From assembly GCA_015065965.1 (NCBI GenBank), contig SVPH01000001.1, forward strand, positions 1 to 64,000: a stretch of DNA of 64,000 nucleotides. Direction: 5' to 3'. Below are positions 40,255 through 49,180 of this stretch, piece after piece. The notes beneath the pieces are model-generated. The model was given only the letters and a program-made list of their open reading frames with translations, was not told the origin of the DNA and ran no database searches. Within the stretch, counting starts at the first letter, position 1. The number at the start of each line of letters is the position of its first letter. Position numbers and translations under genes: made by a program. The stretch is from Oscillospiraceae bacterium (GTDB lineage: Bacteria > Bacillota > Clostridia > Oscillospirales > Acutalibacteraceae).

Positions 40255-41466
40255 ATGAAATATGCAGTAGTGCTTTATGACGGAATGGCGGATTATCCCG
40301 TTCCTGCGCTCGGTGGCAAAACTCCTATGGAACTTGCAAAAAAGCCTAATTTTGATGCACTTGCACAGAAAGGCAGAGTGGGTCTTGTCAGAACGGTTGC
40401 AGACGGACTTAAACCCGGCAGTGACGTTGCAAATTTAAGTGTTCTCGGCTATGACCCCAAGGTTTGCTACACAGGCCGTTCGCCACTTGAAGCGGTCAGC
40501 ATCGGCGTTAAAATGAAAGATACCGATGTTGCGCTCAGGTGTAATGTTGTTACCCTCAGCGATGAGGAAAACTACGAAGACAAAACAATGGTTGATTATT
40601 CCGCAGGCGATATTTCGAGCGAAGAAGCAGCGGAAATCATTAAAACCGTTCAGGAGCATTTCGGCAACGATGAGTTCAGATATTACAGCGGCGTAAGTTA
40701 CCGTCACTGCCTTATCTGGAATAACGGCACAACGGATCTCGGCAAAATGACTCCTCCGCATGATATTTCGGGCAGAGTGGTCGGCGAATATCTTTCAACC
40801 GCACCCAATGCAGAAAAACTCATTGCTATGATGAAAGAGAGTTATGAAATCCTCAAAGACCATCCCGTTAACAAAGCGAGAATCGCAAAGGGCGAATCGC
40901 CCGCAAACTCAATATGGCTCTGGGGTGAGGGCAGCAAGCCTGCTCTTTCAAACTTTGAAGAAACATACGGAGTAAAGGGCAGCATCGTTTCCGCCGTTGA
41001 CCTGCTTAAAGGTATTGCAATCTGTGCAGGCATGGGCGTTCCCGAAGTTGAGGGCGCAACAGGTTACATAGACACAAACTTTGAGGGTAAGGCAAACGCT
41101 GCCGTTGAGGAATGGAAGAACGGCAAGGATTTGGTTTATATTCATATCGAAGCACCTGATGAATGCGGTCACAGAAACGAGCCTGAAAACAAGGTGAGAG
41201 CAATCGAACTTATTGATGAAAAAGTTCTGCCGATTATCCTTGATTATCTTGACAATTGCGGTGAGGATTATAAAATCATGATTCTTCCCGACCATCCTAC
41301 TCCCATTGTTACAAAAACACACGCAAGTGATCCTGTTCCGTTTATGATTTACCATAAGAACGGCGAGATTGAGGGCGTTGAAACAATAAACGAAAAAACA
41401 GCAGAGGCAACGGGCGATTTTGTTGAAATCGGTTGCGGACTGATGAAGGAATTTTTGGAGGCATAA
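40255..41466 (+). CDS. apgM: BPG-independent phosphoglycerate mutase family (ApgM type); proposed homoserine kinase
   Basis: This 403-residue alkaline-phosphatase-superfamily protein has D-G-M-A-D near its N-terminus, the P-G-S-D-V-A-N-L-S-V-L-G-Y nucleophile segment and late metal ligands D-E-C-G-H-R and P-D-H-P-T-P. It belongs to the archaeal-type ApgM group. A subgroup of it has been proposed to act as homoserine kinase in organisms lacking ThrB. Its place between thrS and metY favours that role over glycolysis. ATG 40255 has GGAAGGATG 6-8 nt upstream; the frame is open earlier across a hairpin. Confidence 0.85.
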   Translation: MKYAVVLYDGMADYPVPALGGKTPMELAKKPNFDALAQKGRVGLVRTVADGLKPGSDVANLSVLGYDPKVCYTGRSPLEAVSIGVKMKDTDVALRCNVVTLSDEENYEDKTMVDYSAGDISSEEAAEIIKTVQEHFGNDEFRYYSGVSYRHCLIWNNGTTDLGKMTPPHDISGRVVGEYLSTAPNAEKLIAMMKESYEILKDHPVNKARIAKGESPANSIWLWGEGSKPALSNFEETYGVKGSIVSAVDLLKGIAICAGMGVPEVEGATGYIDTNFEGKANAAVEEWKNGKDLVYIHIEAPDECGHRNEPENKVRAIELIDEKVLPIILDYLDNCGEDYKIMILPDHPTPIVTKTHASDPVPFMIYHKNGEIEGVETINEKTAEATGDFVEIGCGLMKEFLEA

Positions 41467-41469
41467 AAA

Positions 41470-42750
41470 ATGAGTTACAAAATAAATACAAAATGCATTC
41501 TGAGCGGTTATTCGCCCAAGAACGGTGAGCCCAGACAGGTTCCTGTTTATCAGAGTACAACTTATAAATACGATTCAAGTGTTGAAATGGGCAAACTTTT
41601 TGACCTTGAGGCTTCGGGATATTTCTATACCCGCCTTGCAAATCCTACAAACGATGCCGTTGCCGCAAAGATTGCCGACCTTGAAGGCGGCGTAGGCGCA
41701 ATGCTGACATCATCGGGTCAGGCTGCATCGTTCTATTCAATTTTTAATATTGCAGGCGCAGGCGACCATGTTGTAAGCGCATCAACCATTTACGGCGGAA
41801 CATTCAATCTTTTCAATGTTACAATGAGAAAACTCGGCATTGATTTCACTTTTGTTAGCCCTCAGGCAACAGAGGAAGAACTCAATGCAGCGTTCAGACC
41901 CAATACAAAGGCCGTTTTTGCTGAGTCGCTTTCAAACCCTGCTCTTGAAGTTCTTGATTTCGATAAGTTTGCAAACGCTGCCCATTCTCACGGCGTTCCT
42001 CTTATCATCGACAACACTTTCCCCACACCTGTTAACTGCCGTCCTTTTGAACTCGGTGCGGATATTGTTATCCACTCAACAACAAAGTATATGGACGGTC
42101 ATGCAACAAGCGTTGGCGGCGTAGTTATTGACGGCGGTAAGTTTGACTGGGCACAGAATGATAAATTCCCCGGTCTTACAACCCCGGATGATTCATACCA
42201 TGGCATAACTTACACAGAGCGTTTCGGCAATGCCGCATACATCACAAAATGCATGGCTCAACTTATGCGTGACCTCGGCTCGATTCCCTCGCCTTTCAAC
42301 GCATTCCTTCTTAACCTCGGCTTGGAAACTCTGCCTCTCAGAGTTGAAAGACACTGTTCAAACGCACTTAAGGTTGCAGAGTTTATCCGTGACAGCGGAT
42401 ATGCAATTGAAGTTACATATCCTGGCATGGAGGGAAGCAAGGGCTATGAACTTGCAAAGAAATATATGCCGAGCGGCACAAGCGGCGTTATTTCGTTCAG
42501 AATCAAAGGCGGCAGAGATGCAGCAACAAAGTTCATGGACAGCCTTAAGATTGCTGAAATCGCAACCCATGTTGCCGACGCACGCACTTGCTGTCTGCAC
42601 CCTGCAAGCACAACCCACCGTCAACTTACCGCACAGGAACTTATTAATTGCGGTATTTCAGATGATCTTATCCGTCTTTCAGTCGGCATTGAGCATGTTG
42701 ATGATATCATTGATGATGTCAAGCAGGCTCTTGAAGCATCACAGGCATAA
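41470..42750 (+). CDS. metY: O-acetylhomoserine sulfhydrylase (Cys/Met metabolism PLP enzyme)
   Basis: This 426-residue PLP-dependent enzyme has Y-T-R-L-A-N-P-T-N-D, T-S-S-G-Q-A-A, D-N-T-F-P-T-P and the Schiff-base Lys in H-S-T-T-K-Y-M-D-G-H. Its length and the P-V-Y-Q-S-T-T-Y segment match MetY, which makes homocysteine from O-acetylhomoserine and sulfide; cystathionine gamma-synthase is shorter. It starts 3 nt after apgM, with GGAGG inside the end of that gene. A hairpin terminator follows. Confidence 0.92.
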   Translation: MSYKINTKCILSGYSPKNGEPRQVPVYQSTTYKYDSSVEMGKLFDLEASGYFYTRLANPTNDAVAAKIADLEGGVGAMLTSSGQAASFYSIFNIAGAGDHVVSASTIYGGTFNLFNVTMRKLGIDFTFVSPQATEEELNAAFRPNTKAVFAESLSNPALEVLDFDKFANAAHSHGVPLIIDNTFPTPVNCRPFELGADIVIHSTTKYMDGHATSVGGVVIDGGKFDWAQNDKFPGLTTPDDSYHGITYTERFGNAAYITKCMAQLMRDLGSIPSPFNAFLLNLGLETLPLRVERHCSNALKVAEFIRDSGYAIEVTYPGMEGSKGYELAKKYMPSGTSGVISFRIKGGRDAATKFMDSLKIAEIATHVADARTCCLHPASTTHRQLTAQELINCGISDDLIRLSVGIEHVDDIIDDVKQALEASQA

Positions 42751-42758
42751 AAATAACG

Positions 42759-42791
42759 GGCTGCCTCACTTCAGTGAGACAGCCTGTTTTT
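42759..42791. terminator. metY terminator
   Basis: GGCTG-C-CTCACT pairs with AGTGAG-A-CAGCC (one mismatch, 2-nt loop), followed by TGTTTTTTG. It lies between convergent genes. Confidence 0.85.
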
Positions 42792-42800
42792 TGTAGTTTA

Positions 42801-43472
42801 TTATTTTTTGTTGATTCTTGCAACATAACTGAATGCTTCCATAACTGCGATTACGGAAACAAAACCGCAAGCAATGATTACTGACCAGCGGAGATCAATT
42901 GCTCCTTTGAGCCAGTTGTCAAGAGTTGCTTCGAGGCAGACAAGATAAAGAGCGCCTTCAAGAGCAAGAAGTGAGAAAATATGGAATCCTTTTATCTTTT
43001 TGCCGCCTATCAGCGAAACATCAAGCGCAATGAATGCCGCGGTGAGAACAAGCATCGGCAGCATAAAGTGTGACAGCCATTCCAGATGCCCTGATTTTTG
43101 GGCGATATACCATATGTAAGCCATTATTGAGCCGAAAATGATGATTCCCGTTACAAGAGGCTTTGTGATTCTGAGAGCAGGGAGAACGGCTATTACCCAT
43201 GTTACGAGAAGTGCACCGACCACATAGCCGAACCAGTAATCGTGTTTATGGAAAACAAAGTCGATTGCAATGCATATTGTTGCGGGGAAAACAAGAAGTG
43301 CCGTAAAAAGAGCGGCATAACTTTTAGCGCCCTTGCCGGGAGCATTGAAAAGTTTTTGCTGTGGTTGTTTTTGGGGTGAATATACAACTTCCGCTTCAAC
43401 GGGCTGAGGGTCGCATGCGGGGCACACCGTTGTTCCCTCGGGAAGTTGCTTTCCGCATTTGGAACAATACAT
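42801..43472 (-). CDS. Zinc-ribbon membrane protein, unknown function
   Basis: This 223-residue protein opens with a zinc ribbon (C-S-K-C-G-K and C-P-A-C-D at residues 3-20), a Gln/Lys/Pro linker, and then about six or seven membrane helices to the C-terminus. Such zinc_ribbon_2 proteins are common in Firmicutes and have no fixed function. TAAGGAGGAA precedes the ATG. It is a single gene converging on metY. Confidence 0.8.
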   Translation of the reverse strand: MYCSKCGKQLPEGTTVCPACDPQPVEAEVVYSPQKQPQQKLFNAPGKGAKSYAALFTALLVFPATICIAIDFVFHKHDYWFGYVVGALLVTWVIAVLPALRITKPLVTGIIIFGSIMAYIWYIAQKSGHLEWLSHFMLPMLVLTAAFIALDVSLIGGKKIKGFHIFSLLALEGALYLVCLEATLDNWLKGAIDLRWSVIIACGFVSVIAVMEAFSYVARINKK

Positions 43473-43613
43473 AATTTTTCCTCCTTAACTGTTGTGGTTT
43501 TATTATACAATTGATAAAAATAAAAATCAATAGCAAAAGGAAAATTGACAAATTATTCATACTGTTGTAAAATACAATATAAAATAAAAATAATATGAAA
43601 GGATGTTATTTTT

Positions 43614-44858
43614 ATGGCAATTTTCAGACCTTTTAAGGCGATAAGACCTGTACCCGAATATGCTTCAAAGGTAGCGGCATTGCCTTATGACGTTATGAAC
43701 AGCAAAGAAGCGGCGGAGATGGTTAAGGGTAATCCATATTCATTTCTGCATGTTGATAAAGCGGAGATTGACCTTCCCGAAGGAACAGACCTTTATTCAG
43801 AGCAGGTATATCTTAAGGCAAGGGAAAATCTTGATAAACTTGTAACAGACGGAATCTGTAAGCAGGATGAAGAGGCAAAATTCTATATTTACCGTCAGAT
43901 TATGAACGGAAGAAGTCAGACAGGTCTTGTCGGCTGCGTTTCAATTGACGATTATATAAACAGCATTATCAAAAAGCACGAACTTACAAGAGCGGATAAG
44001 GAAGCGGACAGAATCAACCATGTTGATTACTGCGATGCAAACACAGGCCCGATTTTCCTTACCTACCGCCCTCAGAGCGAGATTGCGGCAATCGTTGCCG
44101 ATTGGAGTGCAAACCATACTCCCGACTATGATTTTGTTACCGATGACGGCATTGCAAATACAGCCTGGGTTATCACTTGCCCCGAAATAAACGCAAAAAT
44201 CTCCGGCCTTTTTGCAGGCGTTGATTATCTCTATATTGCAGACGGTCATCACAGGGCAGCGTCAGCGGTCAAGGTTGGTCTTAAGAGGAGAGAGCAGTTC
44301 CCCGATTATGACGGCAGCGAAGAATTCAACTATTTCCTTGCAGTTCTTTTTGATTGCGATGAACTTGAAATCATGGATTATAACCGCGTTATAAAGGATT
44401 TAAACGGCAATACGGAAGATGAATTCGTTGCAAAAATCAGCGGAAAATTTATTGTTGAGCCCGCAGGTGAAAAAGCGTACAAGCCTGAAGCAGCGCATAC
44501 TTTCGGCATGCTTCTCGGTGGCAAGTGGTATAAACTCACTGCCAAAGAAGGCACATTCAATGCTGCTGATCCCGTTGAGTCGCTCGATGTTTCAATCCTT
44601 CAGAACAACCTGATTTCTCCCGTGCTCGGCATAGACGATCCCAGAACCGATAAGAGAATAGATTTTGTCGGCGGAATCAGAGGACTCGGCGAACTTGAGC
44701 GCAGAGCAAATGAGGATATGTGCCTTGCGTTTTCAATGTATCCCACAACGCTTAAAGAACTTATGGATATTGCGGATGCCGATCAGATTATGCCGCCCAA
44801 ATCAACTTGGTTTGAGCCGAAACTTCTCAGCGGTTTGTTTATTCACAAACTGAAATAA
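43614..44858 (+). CDS. DUF1015 family protein
   Basis: This 414-residue protein begins F-R-P-F-K-A-I-R-P and has A-A-L-P-Y-D-V-M, a Y-I-Y-R-Q segment, the A-D-G-H-H-R motif in its middle and a D-P-R-T-D-K-R-I-D-F-V-G-G motif near the end, all of DUF1015 (sometimes described as SerB-like). No activity is established to my knowledge. It is followed by a hydroxyacid dehydrogenase; DUF1015 genes often sit next to 3-phosphoglycerate-dehydrogenase-like genes, hinting at serine or hydroxyacid metabolism. GAAAGGATG is 9 nt upstream. Confidence 0.85.
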   Translation: MAIFRPFKAIRPVPEYASKVAALPYDVMNSKEAAEMVKGNPYSFLHVDKAEIDLPEGTDLYSEQVYLKARENLDKLVTDGICKQDEEAKFYIYRQIMNGRSQTGLVGCVSIDDYINSIIKKHELTRADKEADRINHVDYCDANTGPIFLTYRPQSEIAAIVADWSANHTPDYDFVTDDGIANTAWVITCPEINAKISGLFAGVDYLYIADGHHRAASAVKVGLKRREQFPDYDGSEEFNYFLAVLFDCDELEIMDYNRVIKDLNGNTEDEFVAKISGKFIVEPAGEKAYKPEAAHTFGMLLGGKWYKLTAKEGTFNAADPVESLDVSILQNNLISPVLGIDDPRTDKRIDFVGGIRGLGELERRANEDMCLAFSMYPTTLKELMDIADADQIMPPKSTWFEPKLLSGLFIHKLK

Positions 44859-44864
44859 TAATTA

Positions 44865-44898
44865 CATCCTTTCGGGAGAAGATATTTCCGAAAGGATG
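44865..44898 (+). promoter_or_regulatory. Hairpin sequestering the ribosome binding site before ldh-like gene
   Basis: A perfect 11-bp stem CATCCTTTCGG / CCGAAAGGATG (12-nt loop) begins 6 nt after the DUF1015 stop. Its 3' arm is the Shine-Dalgarno of the short frame at 44904. Confidence 0.55.
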
Positions 44899-44903
44899 AT
44901 TTT

Positions 44904-44939
44904 ATGAACGAAGTTTATTTTCAAATGGTGATTATATGA
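44904..44939 (+). CDS. Putative 11-residue upstream ORF (leader peptide)
   Basis: The frame encodes M-N-E-V-Y-F-Q-M-V-I-I and ends in TGA that overlaps the next ATG (ATGA). AAAGGATG lies 5 nt upstream. The dehydrogenase start has no good ribosome binding site of its own, so translational coupling through this leader is plausible. Confidence 0.4.
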   Translation: MNEVYFQMVII

Positions 44940-45931
44940 ATAAAGTTGCTTTTTTTGATACAAAACCGTATGATAAAATTTATTTTGAAGCGCTGAAAGA
45001 TGAATACGGAATTGAAATTGAATATTTTGAGTCAAAGTTAAGCCCGAAATCCGCTGTTATGGCAAAGGGTTCGCGTGCAGTTGTTGCTTTTGTTAACGAT
45101 GATATCAGCAAAGAAACAATAGGTGTTCTTAAAGAAAACGGGGTTGAAATTATTGCCATGCGCTGCGCAGGTTACAATAATATTGAACTTTCTGCGCTCG
45201 GCGATATTGCGGCAGTGCGTGTGCCTGAGTATTCTCCCCATGCAATCGCAGAGCATGCCCTCGCTTTGCTTCTTACTCTGGTAAGAAAAACTCACAAGGC
45301 GTATATCCGCACAAGGGATTCAAACTTCAGCCTTAACGGTTTTGTTGGTTTTGACCTTCACGGCAAAACGGTCGGAGTTATCGGTACGGGAAAAATAGGA
45401 GCAACGTTTATTGAAATATGCAGAGGTCTTGGCATGAACGTTATTGCATATGACCCGTATCCTTCTTTGGGGTATCTTGAATATGTTCCGCTTGAGGAAC
45501 TTTTTGCACGTTCAGATGTTATTTCGCTTCATTGCCCGCTAACAAGCGAAACTTATCACATTATAAACAGTTACTCATTAAAGATGATGAAGGATAAAGT
45601 GATTATTCTCAACACTTCCCGCGGTGCGCTCATTGATTCTGAGGCGCTTATTGACGGCATAAAAAGCGGCAAGGTCGGCGGCGCAGGTCTTGATGTTTAT
45701 GAAGAGGAAAACGAATTTTTCTATGAGGATTTGTCGGAAAGCATTCTTAAAGATGATGTTCTTTCAAGGCTTATTATGATGCCGAATGTTCTTATAACTT
45801 CTCATCAGGCTTTCCTTACTCATGAAGCACTTAAAAGAATTGCAGAGATAACTCTCGGTAATCTGAGATGCTTTTTTGACGGAAAACCGCTCGAAAATGA
45901 AATTGTTACAAAGAAGAAAACTGTTGTTTGA
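44936..45931 (+). CDS. D-2-hydroxyacid dehydrogenase (D-lactate dehydrogenase type)
   Basis: This 331-residue NAD-dependent enzyme has the Rossmann motif G-V-I-G-T-G-K-I-G, R-C-A-G-Y-N-N-I, S-P-H-A-I-A-E-H-A, T-S-R-G-A-L-I-D and the catalytic His in T-S-H-Q-A-F-L-T. These are typical of fermentative D-lactate dehydrogenase (LdhA); 2-hydroxyisocaproate dehydrogenase is a close alternative. It likely reoxidises NADH from pyruvate. Translation seems coupled to the short frame at 44904. Confidence 0.9.
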   Translation: MNKVAFFDTKPYDKIYFEALKDEYGIEIEYFESKLSPKSAVMAKGSRAVVAFVNDDISKETIGVLKENGVEIIAMRCAGYNNIELSALGDIAAVRVPEYSPHAIAEHALALLLTLVRKTHKAYIRTRDSNFSLNGFVGFDLHGKTVGVIGTGKIGATFIEICRGLGMNVIAYDPYPSLGYLEYVPLEELFARSDVISLHCPLTSETYHIINSYSLKMMKDKVIILNTSRGALIDSEALIDGIKSGKVGGAGLDVYEEENEFFYEDLSESILKDDVLSRLIMMPNVLITSHQAFLTHEALKRIAEITLGNLRCFFDGKPLENEIVTKKKTVV

Positions 45932-46058
45932 TTAAAGGCGTGATATCTTTATCCGCCTTTATGAAGGCGTTATACATAACATATTGCACAAAGCAAACGG
46001 ATAAAACGCCGCTTAATGCATAATATTCACAAACAAGTGATAATTATACAATTATTTC

Positions 46059-46087
46059 TTGACTTTATGCAAAAATAATCGTATAAT
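46059..46087 (+). promoter_or_regulatory. argCJBD promoter with possible ArgR sites
   Basis: TTGACT (46059-46064) and TATAAT (46082-46087) are 17 nt apart. AT-rich imperfect palindromes (TATGC 46066-46070 / GCATA 46093-46097; CATAATATTCA near 46018-46028) resemble ARG-box half sites, but only loosely. Upstream, 45937-46010 holds nested inverted repeats with GC ends. Confidence 0.6.
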
Positions 46088-46119
46088 TATTCGCATACTA
46101 AACCCAGAGGTACATATTT

Positions 46120-47058
46120 ATGAATAAAACCAAAATTTTTATAGACGGCAAAGAGGGAACAACGGGACTTAGGATTTTTGAGCGCCTTTCAAACCGTGAA
46201 GATATTGAAATTATGACCCTCAGTGAAGAGTTGCGCAAGGATACTGCAGCAAGGAAACAGGCTCTCAATTCCTGTGATATTGCATTCCTTTGTTTGCCTG
46301 ATGCTGCTGCGATTGAAGCGGTTTCGCTTATTGAAAATCCTGATGTAAAAGTTATTGATGCTTCAACTGCTCACCGAACATTGCCTGAATGGGCTTACGG
46401 TTTCCCTGAACTTTCACCTGCTCATCTTGAAAAAATCAAGGGCTCAAAGAGAGTTGCTGTTCCCGGCTGCCACGCAAGCGGATTCATTGCTCTTGTATAT
46501 CCGCTTATTTCAGCAGGGATTCTGCCTGCAGATACGCTTCTCACCTGCCATTCAATAACAGGATACAGCGGCGGCGGCAAAAAGATGATTGCCCAATATG
46601 AAAACGGCTCAAGAGAGGCTTTCCTCAATTCACCCCGTCAGTACGGGATGACTCAGGAACACAAGCATCTTAAGGAGATGAAGGCAATAACAGGCATTGA
46701 AAACTTTCCTGTATTCTGCCCGATTGTTTCCGATTACTACAGCGGCATGGCGGTTACGGTGCCTCTGTTCAAAGAAAACCTCTGCGAAGGTAAAGGCATG
46801 AAAGATATAATTGATGCCTACAAAAATACATACAACTCCGATTTTGTCAAGTTTACCGAGGATACCGGCGCTGACGCAATGTTCTGCGCAGAAAAAATGA
46901 GCGGTAATGACGGAATGGAGATTTTCGTAAAAGGCAACGAGGACAGAATTCTTCTGCTTGCACGCTATGATAATCTCGGCAAAGGCGCATCGGGCGCTGC
47001 CGTTGAATGCATGAATATTCTTATGGGAATTGACCCGAAAACGGGCTTATCCCTTTGA
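46120..47058 (+). CDS. argC: N-acetyl-gamma-glutamyl-phosphate reductase (short type)
   Basis: This 312-residue enzyme is the short ArgC form. It has I-D-G-K-E-G-T-T-G-L-R-I at the NADP site, the catalytic Cys in V-P-G-C-H-A-S-G-F and T-G-Y-S-G-G-G-K-K. It reduces N-acetylglutamyl phosphate to the semialdehyde in arginine synthesis. AGAGGT lies 8 nt upstream. It leads the argCJBD operon. Confidence 0.95.
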   Translation: MNKTKIFIDGKEGTTGLRIFERLSNREDIEIMTLSEELRKDTAARKQALNSCDIAFLCLPDAAAIEAVSLIENPDVKVIDASTAHRTLPEWAYGFPELSPAHLEKIKGSKRVAVPGCHASGFIALVYPLISAGILPADTLLTCHSITGYSGGGKKMIAQYENGSREAFLNSPRQYGMTQEHKHLKEMKAITGIENFPVFCPIVSDYYSGMAVTVPLFKENLCEGKGMKDIIDAYKNTYNSDFVKFTEDTGADAMFCAEKMSGNDGMEIFVKGNEDRILLLARYDNLGKGASGAAVECMNILMGIDPKTGLSL

Positions 47059-47074
47059 TTGAAAGGATAAAAAT

Positions 47075-48286
47075 ATGAAACAGATTTCAGGCGGCATCTG
47101 CGCCGCAAAAGGATTTACTGCAAGCGGAGTGCACTGCGGTATCAGAAAGAATAAAACAAAAAAAGACCTTGCTCTTATATTCAGCGAGAAAAAGGCAACC
47201 GCTGCGTGCGTTTACACAACAAATCTTGTTAAGGGCGCACCTATAACGGTTACAAAAAATAATGTTGCCGACGGCTATGCTCAGGCTGTTATCTGCAACA
47301 GCGGCAACGCAAACACCTGCAATGCAAACGGTATTGAGATTGCGGAAGAAATGTGTTCTCTTATCGCAAAAGAACTCGGCATCAGCGCAACTGATATTAT
47401 TGTTGCTTCAACAGGTGTTATCGGTCAGACTCTTGATATCGCTCCAATTGCCGAGGGTATTCCCGCTCTTGTAAAAGAACTCAAAGCGGACAGTGATGAT
47501 GCTGCGGCAGCAATAATGACTACCGATACAGTTGAAAAATGTGTTTCGTATTCATTTGAAATCGGCGGCAAGGAATGCAAAATCGGCGGTATCGCAAAAG
47601 GCTCGGGCATGATTCACCCCAACATGGCAACCATGCTTGTTTTTGTTACAACAGACTGCGCAATTTCTCAGCAGATGCTTCAGAAGGCGCTCAGCGAGGA
47701 TGTTAAGTCCTCTTTCAATATGGTAAGCGTTGACGGCGATACTTCAACAAACGATATGGTATCGGTTATGGCGAACGGGCTTGCAGGCAATGAAGAAATA
47801 GTTGCCGAGGGTGCGGATTTTGACGAATTCTGCAAGGCACTCAATGCGGTTACAACTCATCTTTGCCGCATGATTGCAGGCGACGGTGAGGGCGCAACCA
47901 AACTGCTTGAATGCATTGTTGACGGTGCGGACTCTAAAGAAACAGCGGTTACTGTTTCAAAATCGGTTATCTGTTCGTCACTTTTCAAGGCTGCAATGTT
48001 CGGCGCTGATGCAAACTGGGGCAGAGTTCTCTGCGCTATCGGTTACAGCGGTGCGGATGTTGATGTTAATAAAATTGATGTTTCATTCAAATCCGCAGCA
48101 GGTCAGATTGATGTTTGCAAAAACGGCGCAGGCATTGATTTTTCGGAAGAGATTGCAAAAGAAGTTCTTACCGAAAAAGAAATTCAGGTGCTTATCAGCC
48201 TTAACAGCGGTGATTTCGGTGCAACTGCATGGGGTTGTGACCTGACATATGATTATGTTAAAATCAACGGTGATTACAGAACATAA
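47075..48286 (+). CDS. argJ: Bifunctional ornithine acetyltransferase / N-acetylglutamate synthase
   Basis: This 403-residue ArgJ is a self-cleaving enzyme: the A-T bond in H-P-N-M-A-T-M-L yields two chains with Thr as nucleophile. G-G-I-C-A-A-K-G-F near the start and N-S-G-N-A-N-T-C are also typical. It recycles the acetyl group from N-acetylornithine to glutamate and may also use acetyl-CoA. It starts 16 nt after argC behind GAAAGGA. Confidence 0.96.
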   Translation: MKQISGGICAAKGFTASGVHCGIRKNKTKKDLALIFSEKKATAACVYTTNLVKGAPITVTKNNVADGYAQAVICNSGNANTCNANGIEIAEEMCSLIAKELGISATDIIVASTGVIGQTLDIAPIAEGIPALVKELKADSDDAAAAIMTTDTVEKCVSYSFEIGGKECKIGGIAKGSGMIHPNMATMLVFVTTDCAISQQMLQKALSEDVKSSFNMVSVDGDTSTNDMVSVMANGLAGNEEIVAEGADFDEFCKALNAVTTHLCRMIAGDGEGATKLLECIVDGADSKETAVTVSKSVICSSLFKAAMFGADANWGRVLCAIGYSGADVDVNKIDVSFKSAAGQIDVCKNGAGIDFSEEIAKEVLTEKEIQVLISLNSGDFGATAWGCDLTYDYVKINGDYRT

Positions 48287-48311
48287 GGTATTAGCCTAAA
48301 GGAGCATAAAA

Positions 48312-49169
48312 ATGGAAATCTCAAATAAACTCAGGGGTCAGGTGCTTGTTGAAGCACTGCCTTACATACAGAAATATTCAAATAAAATCGTTGTTATCAA
48401 ATACGGTGGAAACGCAATGATTAACGAAGAACTCAAAGATGCCGTTATGGGTGATATCGCTCTGCTTTCACTTATAGGTATCAAGGTTGTTCTCGTTCAC
48501 GGCGGCGGCCCCGAAATTAACGATATGCTCGGTAAAATCGGCAAAAAGAGTGAATTTGTTGACGGTTTGCGTGTTACCGATAAAGAAACCGTTGATGTTG
48601 TTCAGATGGTGCTTGCAGGCAAAGTTAACAAGAGTCTTGTTGCTCTTCTCGGCAGGCTCGGCTGTAAGGCAATCGGTCTTTGCGGCGCAGACGGTCACCT
48701 TATCACCGCAACGGTGAAGGATGAAAGACTCGGCTATGTTGGTGAAATTACAGATGTTAACCCCGAACCTATTCTTGACCTTCTTGAAAAAGGCTATGTT
48801 CCCGTTATTTCAACAACAGGTTGTGACAATGAGGGAAATATTTACAACATAAACGCAGATACAGCCGCAGCAAAAATCGCAGGTGTGCTTAAGTCAGAAA
48901 GCCTGATTTCAATGACGGATATCGCAGGAATTCTGCGAGATAAGGACGATCCGGCAACACTTATCCCTAAAATTTATGTCAGCGATATTCCGCAACTTGT
49001 CAACGAAGGCATTATTTCAGGCGGCATGATTCCCAAACTTGATTGCTGCGGTGAAGCCATTCGCAGAGGAGTAAAGAAAGTGTTTATTCTTGATGGCAGA
49101 GAACCTCATTCGCTGCTTATTGAAATTCTGACAGATGAAGGACTCGGAACAATGTTTGTTCAGGGTTAA
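48312..49169 (+). CDS. argB: N-acetylglutamate kinase
   Basis: This 285-residue amino-acid kinase has I-K-Y-G-G-N-A-M at the phosphate loop, H-G-G-G-P-E-I-N and a C-terminal G-G-M-I-P-K-L segment. It phosphorylates N-acetylglutamate. Hexameric feedback-inhibited forms carry an extra N-terminal helix such as the start seen here (V-E-A-L-P-Y-I-Q-K-Y), suggesting arginine inhibition. AAAGGAGC is 7 nt upstream. Confidence 0.96.
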   Translation: MEISNKLRGQVLVEALPYIQKYSNKIVVIKYGGNAMINEELKDAVMGDIALLSLIGIKVVLVHGGGPEINDMLGKIGKKSEFVDGLRVTDKETVDVVQMVLAGKVNKSLVALLGRLGCKAIGLCGADGHLITATVKDERLGYVGEITDVNPEPILDLLEKGYVPVISTTGCDNEGNIYNINADTAAAKIAGVLKSESLISMTDIAGILRDKDDPATLIPKIYVSDIPQLVNEGIISGGMIPKLDCCGEAIRRGVKKVFILDGREPHSLLIEILTDEGLGTMFVQG

Positions 49170-49180
49170 GGTAAAGTAAA

